Source of the DNA: Acytostelium subglobosum LB1
Lineage: Eukaryota; Evosea; Eumycetozoa; Acytosteliales; Acytosteliaceae
Direction: 5' to 3'
Assembly (NCBI RefSeq): GCF_000787575.1
Contig: NW_012236518.1
Location: 310,001 to 374,000, forward strand
DNA: 64,000 bases
Shown here: one piece after another, positions 9,352 to 21,496 of the stretch
Numbering within the stretch: the first letter of the stretch is position 1
Layout: each line of letters starts with the position of its first letter
Notes under the pieces: generated by a model
The model's database searches: none
What the model saw: only the letters and a program-made list of their open reading frames with translations
Told to the model about the DNA's origin: nothing
Position numbers and translations under genes: made by a program

Positions 9352-12300
9352 TTACTTCTTGGTAGTTTTCTTGTTGTTTGTTGATTTGGTAGACGATTTG
9401 GACGATGGAGATGTTGGCGAGGTGGCTGTGGTCGAGGTCGGTGAAGTTGGAGAGGTTGCAGACGACTCTGGATCGAGATACTGCTTCCTAGGAAGGGGAA
9501 TTGGGATGCTTGGAGATGGAGTGATTGGTGGAAGTGGCTCATCCAAATCTGCCAAAGTCTTCTTATAGGTTGTTGGCAAGGTGGGGTATTTCTGTTGCTG
9601 ATAAGAGTTGGCAGAGGAGTTGTACGATGGTGCCATGGACGATGACGACGATGTCGTTGTGGTAGTGGTGATCTTTGGCATCGAGAGTAGATCATTGTCG
9701 TTGCTGCCATAGTCATTGCCATAAGAATGATCACCCTTGATTGTAGGACCGTTGTTGTTGTTTGAGGCAAGGCCGTGAGGCTCATCATAGTTGAACGATG
9801 ACTTCATGGCAAAGGATGGAGCGTCGGGGCTGTGGCCAAATGAGGAGGCATCGTTGAAGCCAGAGAGCGACTTGGGAATGCCAAATGCATCACCAAATGG
9901 ACTCGAGCTGATTGGTGCCTGGTGCAGCTGAGACATATTCAACGAGTTGTTGTATGAAGGTGGCTCCTCAAATGTTCTTGGAATCTGTGGATAGAGTGAT
10001 TCAGTCAGAGGTGTCTTGATTGCCTGATCCAATTGTTTCATCAATTCCATCTCTGTCTCTGTCTCTTGTTCATCTTTCTTGCTTTGATCGACCATATTTA
10101 CAAGTTCCACAGTGTTATCGTCACTAATGATAATGATCAATGTTAGGTCAGGGTTGATTGCGCCACTCAACAACCACTTCAATCAACTTCTACTTACAAG
10201 TCAGGACGTGGAGAAGAGATGTTTGATTTCTTCTTCTCTATCTTGATGACCTCACCGATAGGGTAGTCCTCATCAAAGAAGGAGAGAGAGTCTGGCGATG
10301 GTTTGTAAGACGATGAGTTCCTAAAGGAGAACTGAGTGTTGCCCCATATTGGTCTAATGTCTTGGCTATGTGTTGTGATCTCTACATTGAATAGCCATCT
10401 AGCCTCGGTATCTTGTAGTACTTCTTGGTTGCCACTATTCTTCTCCTGTTGATTGATTGATTGTGTGGTGAGTTATGTGTGTGAGCGTGGTGATCACTGT
10501 CGTCATGACGACAAAGGGTGAGATGAGAAGACTTACAGAATATGGTATTGTTGAGCTCTTGTACTCACCAGACCTTGATCGCCTGCATACGTCCCACTCA
10601 TAGTCGGGAGTGAGTTGGACGCACAATGTGTTTGGATCGACGTCTTGAGAGGTTGGCGCCTGTGGCTTCAACTCATAGAGTACAAGTTGACCATTCTGAT
10701 TCACAACAAAGAGTCGCTCGAGATCCTGTGAGGATGTTTCAAGGAAGCAACTGCTACCAGCTGTGATGTTTGATGGTGCCTTGAGCTGACCTGTCTCCTC
10801 TGCTGGTATATTTCCCAGCTTAATTCTATCCATAGCTGTCAGTGTTTGAAGTTGTGGCTGTTGGTGTGTATGTGTGAGAGAGGAGTTAGAGTTGCTGTAG
10901 CCCAATCAATGGATGGAGGTATTACCAACACTTACATGTGCATTTGGTATCTCGGACATGTAGTCTCTTGGCTTGGTCTTTATGTTCTTGGAGATATGTG
11001 TATGAATGTTAACATCACCTCCCAAAGGATTCAATGCATAGATATCTATAATGAATGTCAATGTCAATGTCAATGTCCATGTCAATGTAGTGTCCTGTCA
11101 ATCAAAACATACGTGTAGTTCCTCTGGATGTTGTTAGGGCTGCCCACTTTGATGTGTCATTGATTGAGATACCTTGGATTGAGGCATTGGTGATACCTCT
11201 CTTCAACACATAGATGTGTCTGAATGAGTGAGTTGGGTCAAGCGAATGGTTCTGAGGCGAGACCGACAAGGAGTTTGAGAATGGAATGATTTGATATACA
11301 TTGATCTTTGTACCCTCTGTCGATGAGGTGAATAGCTAGAAATGTCATTTGGGTGTTAGGTTGATGGATAGACATTGTAATGTATAGTATACATACCAAA
11401 GTTCCACTTGGATCAAAGGTGAGATAGGAGATTGGTTGGGAATGTGGAGGTTTGATCACAGCTACTTGTCTTTGTTTGATAAAGTCATAGATGATGATCA
11501 CACAGCCATTGTCAAGTATGCTCTGTTCTTGTGGCGATGATGATAGGACGGGTGATGTGTCGTCTGGGTAGAGATAGCTTGACACCTTCTTTCTACCAAT
11601 ATCTCCATAGTAGTAGATCTTCTGAGCCATTTCTTTGGCCAAGTCGGTGGCCACATCGACAGCTGCATCGCCAAACGTCTGATTGTTCTGCTGGTATGAC
11701 TTTAGATGCAGATAGGATGAGGTGGACGAGGGGGAATGCGTGGCCTGGTACTCGGTGTAGGCGATCCAGCGGGGACCTAGCGCCACCGAGCCCATCGGCG
11801 ACACCGAGGGGAAAGTCGACAGCGAGAGCACCTTGGACATGGTGATTGGGTTGAATCCAACGATCTTCTCCTTGAGAATCACCAAAAAGATCTTGTCGTT
11901 CGACACGATGTTGTAGACGGGCGACTGAAACTTGAGGTAGGAGAGGTTGAACTCGCAGGTCTTTAGCGAGTAGATGCGCACCATATTCCTCGTGACCTTT
12001 GAATTGTCCTCGCCACTGACCACGGCCAACAATGGTCGCTTGCCATAATACATTGAGGATGGTGATTCCTTCTCAGAGGGCGTTGCCAACACCTTGGCGA
12101 ACCTGATCATGCCCTCCTTGAGTGAAAATATCTCCTTCACTCCTTCTGGATTATCCAAGTCCCATATCTGTAATCCATTCGTATAGCATACATTCAATAG
12201 TTTATGTCTAAGTAATGTTGTTAATGATGATGTTAATGATCAAAGTAAAGTGTAGTCGTGATTGATGATGACCAGTCTTACTTTTGACCCAAGATCTCAC

Positions 12301-12502
12301 ATTCATCAAAGTGAGTACTGACGATTGTATCCTTCTCGCCTTCGATAGTTGATGTCGTTGTATATATCTGTTTCTTTATAGTTGTCTTTATACTTGATGG
12401 TATATATGATGATATGCCCTGCAAATATCCACTGAGTACTGATTGATTTGAAGAGTTTGGTTTCTCCTCAGCCTTCATTCCTCCATATGATATATTATAC
12501 AT
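9352..12502 (-). CDS. bcas3: BCAS3 homologue (WD-repeat, phagophore/cytoskeleton-associated)
   Basis: Seven exons (12502-12282, 12207-11397, 11335-11113, 11045-10936, 10857-10537, 10445-10198, 10123-9352) join in phase to give 901 aa. The N-terminal two thirds form the BCAS3 beta-propeller: NVCYTNGLQIWDLDNPEGVK, LGPRWIAYTEYQA, PISYLTFDPSGTLL and, across a splice, HIYAINPLGGDVNIHTH. The BCAS3 domain follows (CVQLTPDYEWDVCRRSRSG, EARWLFNVEITTHSQDIRPI, WGNTQFSFR). The tail is Ser/Pro/Thr-rich and probably disordered. In animals BCAS3 binds phosphoinositides with PHAF1 at the phagophore and affects cell migration. The intron at 11046-11112 contains a TGTCAA hexamer tandem. Confidence 0.92.
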
Positions 12503-12966
12503 TGTCTTATTTGTTTGTTTGTTTATATGTTTATATGTTTCTATGACGATCGAACTGATGTATATATAAAGTATTTACAAGTTTGTTATATATATATATA
12601 TTGTATTATAATGTACAAGTTTGTATTTCTCACTGTCTATATGTCTGTGTCTGTCTTCACTTCACTTCACTTTGTACTTGATGATTGAATGATGATGATA
12701 AAGTAAAAGTAGAATATAATATATATATAAAGTAGTAGTAGTATTATGTGTATGTATATGTGTGTGAATGAAGTAATGGTGTGAGTGATGATGTAACTTC
12801 TATTTGAGTGTGAATCAATAAACACCTCTCATTCTATCTCTCTCCCAAAGATTATCATAATAATAATAATCAAACAATTAAAATTTTAAGTTGTGTGTAT
12901 GTGTGGGGGTGAACAAGGGAAACCCCTCCACCTTGACTTCTAAAGATGGGTTGTCTTCATTCAATT
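12503..12966. other. AT-rich intergenic region
   Basis: Between two minus-strand genes. It contains TA dinucleotide and TG-rich runs and no coding-like frame; it is the presumed BCAS3 promoter on the right of its start plus the 3' side of the next gene. Confidence 0.5.
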
Positions 12967-14951
12967 TCATTTCACCTTCATTTCGTGGTCAACAACAGCA
13001 TCAACTTTGTGATTATGATGATGTCCAATGATTGTTGATAACAATGGACTTGTGTAGTTGGGATTGATTCCAATGGTACTCTTGAGTAATTCTACATATT
13101 CATGTCGATCTTGTTCGTTTGGACATGACATCATCACCATTTGAATCACTTGACACAGTCTTTCAATTGACATTGATGCCGATCCCTTCTCCTCCATCAA
13201 TTCAATGCTGCTACAACACTCCTTCTTAAAGAATGTCACTGAAAGTTGTTGATGAATGATCTCGCTCTTGTTGTTGTCTTTGTTGTTGAACAATATTTGC
13301 ATCAGACATGAGTGTAGTCTACTGTGGAATGGTTCAATCACTTCAAACTGTTCATACAATGGTCCAATCACACATAGGCGAACTACTGATTGTAGTATGT
13401 TCAGTCCTCTGTTGTTGTCGTTGTCATTGTCGTTGACCAATAACATAGATGGCTTGGCAGCAATCCAATGATTAACTACCAATGACATTAGCTTTGGTAG
13501 TAACACTTCAGCATTGGGTAGTGTGGCTTAAAGTATGGTTGTCAAAGTTAGTAACTGAGTGTTGTTGGTATACCAACTACAACAACAATAACAACATACT
13601 CTTTGTTGATCCAATGTAGTCTGGTGAGAATATAACATGAAGGATCTGAAGGGCCAATGGTTGACAGTGATGGACCAGCTGCTCAAAGGCATTGGACTCA
13701 CTCAGTACCAGATGATCAATCAATAGTTGATTGGTAAGGTATCGTAGTACATGCCAGTTTGTTTCCGTCGACCAATCATTGCCATTATCATTGTCAATGT
13801 CGTTGCCATAGTTGTTCAATGATGGAAGAGATTCATGTTTCATCTGCACCTCCTCAACTTGTTTGTTAAGTGTCCANTTGCAATTGAGGCTTTGATCGTT
13901 GTTTGTAATAATGTATCCATTGTGATGTCATTTGTAGTACATTGATCATCTCGATGCTCAATGAGAAGGACACAATCGATCCAAGGTATCGCAGTATGTT
14001 CTATGTAGGTGGTTTGGAAAGGGAAGGAGGTGTCATTCACCGGGGCGAGGCATGTGTGTCAGTCTAAGGTACATGGTCGTCACATCACAATTGATATGGC
14101 ACTCTCTCTATCTCTCTATGGTCATTCATAAACTGTACATTAACTATATGGATGTGATCGTGACTTGATGTCCAGGTGAGTGGTGCCAGCAACATGTGGA
14201 AGACTACTCTTGTCATTGGCAGGCTGTTGTCTCTCTCAAAGAGGTTGGCAAAGAATATAATCGACTCCATCCTCTCTGCCGAGTCCTCTGGCCTATTGAT
14301 GGCATACTCATATAGCAACCCTACAAACACTTTGATTGATAGATTGATTGATCGTTAGGAGTGAGTGGATGTACTCTCCCTCCTTCTATCATCATACATA
14401 CTCCATTGTGAGGACATGTCATTATTGTTGTTGTTTGATAATACGTTGAATAGTGTAGAGGTGAGGTCGTCGTCGACTTGGTCATTGGTGATGAGTGTTG
14501 AGAGATGAGTGTTGTTGAGTATGAACATGATGAATCTTAGTGAGTCATCGACTGAGTTATGTCCATTGAGTAATATCAGTAATTGACATAGTTCATCACG
14601 GACATGTGTTGTTGATGATGTGACAGGTGATGATGTTGTTGTTGAGGATGATTCATTACTACTGCTACTACTGCATATGTTCAACTTTGATAACTTTTGT
14701 ACAAGTAGTTGTTTGGATACTACAGTTGATGATGATGGTGACTTGTCAGTGTCCAACAAGAATGTCTTGAATATATTATTGAATGAATGTTTGTCTAATA
14801 ATGATGATGATGATGATGATGATGACGAATGACTATCATTGTCATGATCGCCAACCTGTCTACTCAAAGATGTTGGTGATGTTATCGAATGATGCTCAAC
14901 ACCAATACTATCCTGTTGTTCATGTTCTCCCTCCTCTAACTCATCCATCAT
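12967..14951 (-). CDS. Unassigned Ser/Asn-rich protein, reading frame broken in assembly
   Basis: First ATG in frame is 14951 (MMDELEEGEHEQQD); the frame is open further upstream but only with a TTG. Exon 1 (14951-14402) is acidic and Ser-rich. Exon 2 starts at 14329 with FVGLLYEYAINRPEDSAER. Later parts include TTYIEHTAIPWIDCVLLIEH, an exon ending at 13600 (LALQILHVIFSPDYIGS) and a last exon at 13526-12967 (LLPKLMSLVVNHWIAAKPSM). The helical, Leu-rich pieces look like a HEAT-type solenoid, but I cannot name the family. The frame fails near a CCCC run at about 14044 and at the N at 13877; each is repaired by a one-base change, so assembly error is likelier than a dead gene. The exon 2/3 junction is unresolved. 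Confidence 0.6.
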
Positions 14952-15135
14952 GTATGTGTCTATAACTTTATATAAGTATGATTGATCAATCAATGAATGA
15001 ATCTCGAGTAGAAGTTCAAAAGTTAGATTGGAAGTTCATTTGAATCAAATGAACTTGTGATTGATACACTATCTGGTACGTTATATATAACCTTTAGTTT
15101 GTTATCATAATATATTATTATTATTATTATTATTA

Positions 15136-15357
15136 TTACCAAGGTTCAATAATGGCCTTCCCAAAGAATAAATGTAAGTTGGATAAAGGTGGACAATTTA
15201 CTTGATCATTGAACTTTATAAGGTACATGTACAAACAATATGAGTCTGTAATGGAGAGAGTGAAAGTGTCAGCGTCTGAATACCTTGGTATTCCAACCTT
15301 GTATTGGAGTTGATCATACCAATGATGTTCATTTTTAAACGCGAGATTAGCCGACAT
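15136..15357 (-). CDS. Small unknown ORF
   Basis: 73 aa from ATG at 15357 (MSANLAFKNEHHWYDQLQYK) to FFGKAIIEPW. Codon choice and amino acid mix are plausible for protein, with no signal peptide or motif. It lies between two AT-rich stretches and 185 bp from the start of the previous minus-strand gene, so a spurious frame or a leftover exon is equally possible. Confidence 0.35.
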   Translation of the reverse strand: MSANLAFKNEHHWYDQLQYKVGIPRYSDADTFTLSITDSYCLYMYLIKFNDQVNCPPLSNLHLFFGKAIIEPW

Positions 15358-16998
15358 TTAATCAATTAGCCGAAGATTAGGTAAGTCAGTGTCTGACTGT
15401 CTCTATGAATGGATGGTGAGCCAAATGTTGATGTTGTTAACTACAACATTGACATATCAATCAATCAATCGTGATTGAATTAAGTGATTGATAACTGGGT
15501 TGACTATTAACCAATAAATATCCAATCTACATTGATCATCATCCACTAAGCATCCATGTCATGACCTAGTATGGGTTGTCAAGTAGACATCACTATCATT
15601 ACCTTCGTCATCCCTCTTATTACATCACATTGTCTTAAAAGTACACCACAATCAATCATTCTCTCAATCAAATATCGCCCACACATACACACAAACCCCA
15701 TTATTGATCACCTGATTGTCACACTAACAATCACTTGACAATCTGTTATCTGATCACATTCACACACACATTAATACAAAGAGATACAGATACACTTAAC
15801 ACTTAATGCGTGTCATTCAATCAATCAATCAATCAACTATCACCCACTACCATACCCCATCACATTCCACGTCCATGTCCATGTCAATCCAACAACATTC
15901 CCATCATTGGTGTTATTAATACTTATAGGTTAGGTGAATTTCGATCGATGTTACGTTGTATCTTCGATCCTTCATATACTTAGAGTGTCAATCAATCAAT
16001 CAATGATGACAATGTGTGTTGTAGGATATGTTAATATTAAAATGACATGAACATGACTTGACATGACATGGCATGACACGACGTCGGTCGCTCCTGCCAG
16101 CCCACCCATCACTACCCCCTCCCCCGTCGACGTCTGGAATGACTGGCAACGTTGGAGATCACGTCGGACACTTATTGTTTGGTTAATGTATAAAGATTGG
16201 AGCGATTGATGGGCATCTCCAAGCTCACCTGGATCTCATATGCTTTGACTACCATGATCATAATGATCACTTCCCCCCTCCCTCCATCAACCCAAGGATT
16301 GATTGAAAGAGTTGATCATCATCATATTGTCATCATTCACCAATCACATCCTTCCTTCCATCCATCCATTCATACTTTACTGCCGCCTTACCCTGTTCAC
16401 ATCACCAATATGCATGACATTAATACTACACACGTCACTCGACGAGCGGTCGATGACACCAGCGAACATTAATGTTAACAAACAAAAGACGGGCTATGTC
16501 CCAATGATAACACGACCTCTATATCATATCTGGTATCATAATCATAGAGTGTCTGACTTCCATCCCTACTCTACCCTACCCCCACGCCACTGACTGTTAT
16601 GCTTGCCAGTCAATCAGTCAGACCATCCATCTGGCATGGCCAACAGCGAGCTAAATCAATATTAAAAATAACAACACATAGTAGTCACATGCTTAAGCAT
16701 GACGTCTGTCTGTCCACAGCCACCCACACTGTCTCTCTGTGTCTGTCCAATCAACCCAAGCTGTCTCCATCCTCAATCCATTCTCTATAAATATAAGACC
16801 AAGCAGGCATTATTGATCATTCATTCAATCAAACATTCAATCAATCAATCAATCAAATCATCAATCATCTCAACATCAATCATCTATATCAACTCAATAA
16901 TTTATTTCAATTATTATTATCCTCATCCTCTAACTATTTATTGATATAAATCGATCACCTTTATTATTATATTCATACCATCAATCAATCAATCAATA
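15358..16998. other. Long intergenic region upstream of the mucin-like gene
   Basis: 1.6 kb with many CACA/ACCC-rich and TCAA-repeat stretches on the plus strand (for example CACACATACACACAAACCCC at about 15670). CA-rich G-box-like elements bind GBF upstream of developmental genes in D. discoideum, so this may be a developmental promoter; that is inference. Several plus-strand frames at 16197-16944 consist of His/Ser/Ile/Thr-rich low-complexity translation and are not genes. Confidence 0.45.
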
Positions 16999-18272
16999 AT
17001 GAAATTAATTATTAGTTGTATTTTAATTGTAGCCTTGTTCCATTTGGCATCTGCCAAGCGTTCGAATAATATTCCAAGTATGTATTAACATCAGTGATCA
17101 ATCAATCAATCAATCAATCAAAAATAATAATACTAACAATCCAAAAGCATGCCGTGACTTGGGAGAGGATGAGTGTAGAGCTTCAGATTCGTGTTTTCTG
17201 GCAAAGGGCAAAGAGTGTTGTGGCAGTGTCCAAGTTGATTGTCTGAGAGTCCCACCAACATTGTGTAACACCAATGCCACACGTCTGAGATGGTGCACAA
17301 TGGGCAAAAAGAACCAGATCTTTGAGTACTTTGCCAACCATATCGATTGTCTCCCAGAGAATAACCGTGACTTCTTCATTCCAAATGGTATGTTCCATCC
17401 GTCCACCACCACTCGCCTGGAACCACTCCACTCATACTAACTCGATCAATCATAAATTTCCAGACAAGACATGCAAGGACATTAAGGGCTGCCCAGACAA
17501 GTTCAAGTGTTTGGACCCAAATCCAAAGGAGGATATTAGATGCAAGAACAAGAACGGTAGCATGTGCTGCAACTACAAGTCCATGTGTGTCTACACTGGT
17601 ATCTCTGCTACTGCCGGAACCCCCACTACTACAATTCCAACGATTGATTCATCGTCCGCTCCAACCATCGATCCAATTCTTTCGATCAACATCTCCACCT
17701 CGACCACACCAGTGAGCAAGCCAACACCATTGATCCCACCAGCATCTACCCCAGCCACCAAGCCAGCCGTCCCAATCACCAAGCCAGCCGTCCCCAAGTC
17801 AACACCCAAGCCAGCCACCAAGCCATCCTCGCCCTTTAAAATCACTCCACTGAACCCCAAGAGCTCCACACCAGCCGCCTCGACTGATCCAGCTGCCGGC
17901 TCCGCCTCGGGCACACCAATCGTGATCCCAGCATCTGCTCAACCAGGCTCTTCCGAGGCCCCAGAGCCCAAGTCCTCAGCTGCTCCATCTACAACCCCAG
18001 CCAGTGAGGCACCAGCCAGCGAGACAACAAGCGAGGCGCCAGCCAGTGAGACAACAAGTGAGGAACCAATCAGTGAGGCACCTACCAGTGAGGCAACAAG
18101 CGAGGCACCAATCAGTGAGGCACCAACCAGTGAGGCAACAAGCGAGGCGCCAGCTAGTGAGACTACCAGCGAGGCACCAACCAGTGAAGCAACAAGCGAG
18201 GCACCAACCAGTGACACAGCTGCCAGTGATACTACAGCCCAAGATTCAGCTGGCGCATCTGAGTCCTTCTAA
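16999..18272 (+). CDS. Secreted Cys-rich protein with mucin-like Ser/Thr/Pro/Ala tail
   Basis: Three exons (16999-17077, 17148-17387, 17464-18272), 375 aa. The signal peptide is MKLIISCILIVALFHLASA. Residues 27-140 are a Cys-rich module (CRDLGEDECRASDSCFLAKG, KECCGSVQVDCLR, KTCKDIKGCPDKFKCLDPNP, CCNYKSMCVY) with about 16 cysteines, reminiscent of dictyostelid spore-coat or sheath modules, though I cannot name a domain. The remaining 230 residues are Pro/Thr/Ser/Ala-rich and end in an SEAPTSEATSEAP-type repeat, a likely dense O-glycosylation region. There is no GPI or membrane segment at the end (AGASESF). Likely extracellular matrix, slug sheath or spore coat, by inference. CACA-rich upstream DNA fits developmental control. 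Confidence 0.8.
18001..18233 (+). repeat. In-frame tandem repeat coding SEAP(T/A/I)SE(A/T)T
   Basis: Units of 15-24 bp such as GAGGCACCAACCAGTGAGGC recur about 14 times with small changes and stay in frame, building the mucin-like end of the secreted protein. Array length is likely to vary between strains. Confidence 0.85.
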
Positions 18273-18443
18273 ACAAGCGATATATAGTCTTTACATGTAA
18301 TACTATTATTATTATTATTATTATTCATATCCTGTATCCACACCACCTGCACGCATGCATTAGCTTAGCAAGGTCCGTGACCAATAAATTATAATCATAT
18401 CTTCATCATCATCATCGTCGTACATTGTTCGCTCATTCTTGGA

Positions 18444-20653
18444 CTAGTCCTCGACATTGACATCATTGCGATCGTTGCCATCCTCATGATCTTCTTCTTC
18501 GTCATCGTCTGATGATGTGTGTCGCGCCTTCTTTGCCTTTCTTCGTCGTCCAGCTTGAGCTGCTGCACCTCTCCTCTTGTTGGGAGTCTCTGCAGGCTTC
18601 TCCTCCTCGTCGTCATCCTCATCGTCATCCTCAGATGTGATCAATGGCTTTGGTGTTGTCTTCTGATGTCCACCTCTACACGTCGGACATTTGTGTGGAT
18701 AATGTGGATTCTCCTTGAACTTGTCCAACATTGCCTCTGATATATTATCGCATTTGGCATGTGTCCATCTCTCACAATATCCACATTGAATAGTTGGTCC
18801 CTTCTCATTTGGCTTTATAACCTTCCTACATACTGTGCAATACTATTTGATTGATTGATCAGTCAGTAAGTCTGATCCTGGATCCACTTCACTTCACTCA
18901 ATCAATCGATCTGATACATACTCTTCGATCATTGATTAGTTGAGCACATGTCTCACATGATGTATAGCTGCCTTTCCACTTTCCAGATGGACCTGGAGTA
19001 CGTGTACCACAATGGACACAGAAGACACAGTTGTTGCATCTCCATCCACCAGTTGGTGCCGAATCCATTGGTGGATTCAAACAGAATGTATGATATCCCT
19101 TGTCGCAGACATCACAGAACAACATCTTCTCCTCATTTCCAGCGTCCTTACATGTCTCGCACAGTTTGCAATCCTATCGTTGAGTGATTGATCAGTCAGT
19201 CTGCGAATGATTGATTGAATGTTTGAATGATGTACATACAATACACTTCCATGTGTTTGACTTCTTGATTGTCTCAATGGCAATGTTGGGAAGTTGAAGA
19301 CACTTGCCGTGGAAGCTTCGAAGACAGCTGACACATTGTAGCAGATGATCTTTGATGTCGCTTTGTGAGCATGTCTCGCAAGTGCCAGTCATGGCAATGA
19401 CTGTGGACTTTTTGATGTCAGAGAGAAGTGCGGGCGTAGACGGCATGGTCGGTGGCACGCTGTTCTGCTGATCAGGGGTCTCTGGCTCCTCTGGATCGGG
19501 TATCGTGCTGAGATCGATCGGTGGCAGATTCTCAGTCAGCTCCCTGATGCGCCTCTCATACTCGGCGAGCTCATTGTCGAAGCGCACCTTGTCGTTGGCG
19601 GACTTGTCAAAGTAGGGCTGTCTCTCCTCCTTGGTCAGCTCCTTCCAGCGCGAGCCGAGCACCTTTGAGATGTCGATCTGGGAGAACTCTGGCTGCAGCC
19701 TCTTCTCATTCTCACGGTTCTCGTTGAGAAAGTGGAAGAAGGGTGTGACGCTTGACTTTGGTTTGGGGATCTTGTCCTTGAGGTCCTGTATCTCGCGTTC
19801 GCGCAGCTGTTTGGCAATCTCCATCTTCTTGGCCTCCTTCTGCTTGGCCTGTTGCAACTTTGCGATCTGCGCCTGCAAGTTCTGAATATCATGTTGCTTC
19901 TGCAAGTACATATTCTTGTGATTTGCCAATCCTTGAGAGTAGTTACTGAACTGCTTCTTCTCCAATGGTGTCATAGTGTTCCAAGCATCCGATACATTAA
20001 TATACCAACTTCCAATAACCTGTATCGTCTTTGTGTGAGGGTCGAACTGTTCATTCGTTCATTCATTCGAGTGATCAATCATTCAATCAAAGTCGGTCGT
20101 CGGTTGGTCGGTCGGTTAGTCAGTAAGTGAGCACGATCAATCAATCAATCAAACATACATAGTATGGATATCTCTCTTGACGCTCGAGTAAGAACCACAT
20201 GTTAAAGTCTGAAGCGTTCTTCTCTCTTGCTCTCTTTTGCTCGGCGGTGAGGGGCCCGGTCGGGAGAGGCCCCATGAGTATGGGCTGCTGAGCATGTTGT
20301 TGTAGTTGTGCTTGCTGTTGCTGAAGCATCTGGGTCTGCTCCTGCATCTGCATCTGCACCTGCTGTTGTAACATCTGTTGTTGTTGTTGCTGCATAATCT
20401 GTTGCTGTTGCTGCTGCTGCATCATTTGCTGCTGCTGCTGCATATGAGTCTGCTGATTCTGTATTTGTTGTATATTCTGTTGATATGCACGTCTTGTTGT
20501 CATTGAGTTTGTTGGAAACACCATCGTTGGCAAAGGCATATTCTCCCCGATAGCCTTAGTCGCCACAACTGGGCAAGTATGACCCTTCTTCAACTGTCCA
20601 CATTTCGAGCAATAATAAGTTCCACCTCCAGGTGTATTTGATCCTTCTGTCAT
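18444..20653 (-). CDS. PHD-finger / HMG-box chromatin protein
   Basis: Four exons (20653-20159, 20019-19240, 19173-18922, 18842-18444), 641 aa. Order: a small zinc knuckle (YYCSKCGQLKKGHTCPV), a long Gln/Met tract, an HMG-like helix block (ASDFNMWFLLERQERYPYY continuing across intron 1), a basic coiled coil, a canonical HMG box (VTPFFHFLNENRENE, SKVLGSRWKELTKEERQPYF), then tandem PHD fingers with C4HC3 spacing (TCETCSQ...CVSCLRSFHGKCLQLP and CETCKDAGNEEKMLFCDVCDKGYHTFC), a Cys-rich linker (FCVHCGTRTPGPSGKWKG) and a third PHD (YCTVCRKVIKPNEKGP). The C-terminus is acidic/basic mixed. The tandem PHD resembles DPF/PHF10 or KMT2-type readers of histone H3; HMG boxes bind DNA. A nuclear remodeller or methyltransferase-complex subunit is likely. 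Confidence 0.88.
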
Positions 20654-20979
20654 TCTATATGTTTGTGTATTTTTGTTATAAGTATGACGAATGAATGAAT
20701 GAATGAATGAGATTGCTCGATTGTATTTGAAAATTTGAATTTTGAGATAAAGTCGTTGAACTTGAACTTCTTTTGAAATGATCACTTTTAACTTGCGCCC
20801 AACAAGGGTGGGGGGCAATGGGTGACTCACCTGATTGATGATTGTGTGATCCTCAATGCCATCCCCACTGATGGCATGCATCAATCAACTTCATCATCAA
20901 ACATTACATCATTGTTGTTGTTTAAACATATAAATCATACATATATTATATACTTTAATAATTATATAACTATCAAATA

Positions 20980-21390
20980 ATGTCTGTCATCAGATTGGTT
21001 CTCTGCTCATTCTACGCTGTCTTTGTTACAGTTTTGTCCACTGTCACTCTCCATCTTTCATCCCTAGGTCTTGCCAAGGTCGCACTTGTATGTATCCATT
21101 CATCATGAGTCGATTGATTGATTGATTGATTGATCGGTAGCCAACATCCACTCACTCACTCATTAACACTAATCAATCAATCACATGAATCAATATTATA
21201 GTTGGCCCAACCATTTTCAAAGGATTTCCCATTCATTAAGGACTTGGTCGAGCTGTCACACTCGTTCACATCGTTCACCTTTACTCATGTTTTGTTGTTC
21301 GCCGTCGTCATTGGTCTGTTGGCCACCAGCAGCAAGGTCTCTGAGACCCAAAGACCAGCCCCAGTCTACTCAACAAAGAAGCATAACTGA
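20980..21390 (+). CDS. Small two-helix membrane protein
   Basis: Two exons (20980-21087, 21202-21390), 98 aa. Helix 1 is VLCSFYAVFVTVLSTVTLHL near the N-terminus; helix 2 is THVLLFAVVIGLLATSS at about residues 64-80. The loop FPFIKDLVELSHSFTSF between them is amphipathic. No family recognised. The size and topology suit a small ER or mitochondrial complex subunit. Splicing is phase 0 with GTATGT...TATAG. Confidence 0.75.
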
Positions 21391-21433
21391 TTCAATCCAA
21401 CCATAATCAATCAACATCAATAAAATAGGTTAA

Positions 21434-21455
21434 GGTGAGGTTTATAAGCCTCACC
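21434..21455. other. Inverted repeat between convergent genes
   Basis: GGTGAGG (21434-21440) and CCTCACC (21449-21455) form a perfect 7-bp stem with an 8-nt AT-rich loop. It lies 43 bp past the small membrane protein stop and 41 bp past the stop of the pseudouridine enzyme gene. Confidence 0.55.
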
Positions 21456-21496
21456 AATCCATTATCCAATATCCATTATCCATTAACCAATTATGT

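Noticed and set aside
16197-16944. Overlapping plus-strand frames upstream of the mucin-like gene
   Set aside because: Low-complexity His/Ser/Thr/Ile translation in promoter-type DNA.
17591-18300. Antisense and off-frame repeats such as SLVGASLV and RHQPARQQ
   Set aside because: They are shadows of the in-frame SEAPTSEAT array.
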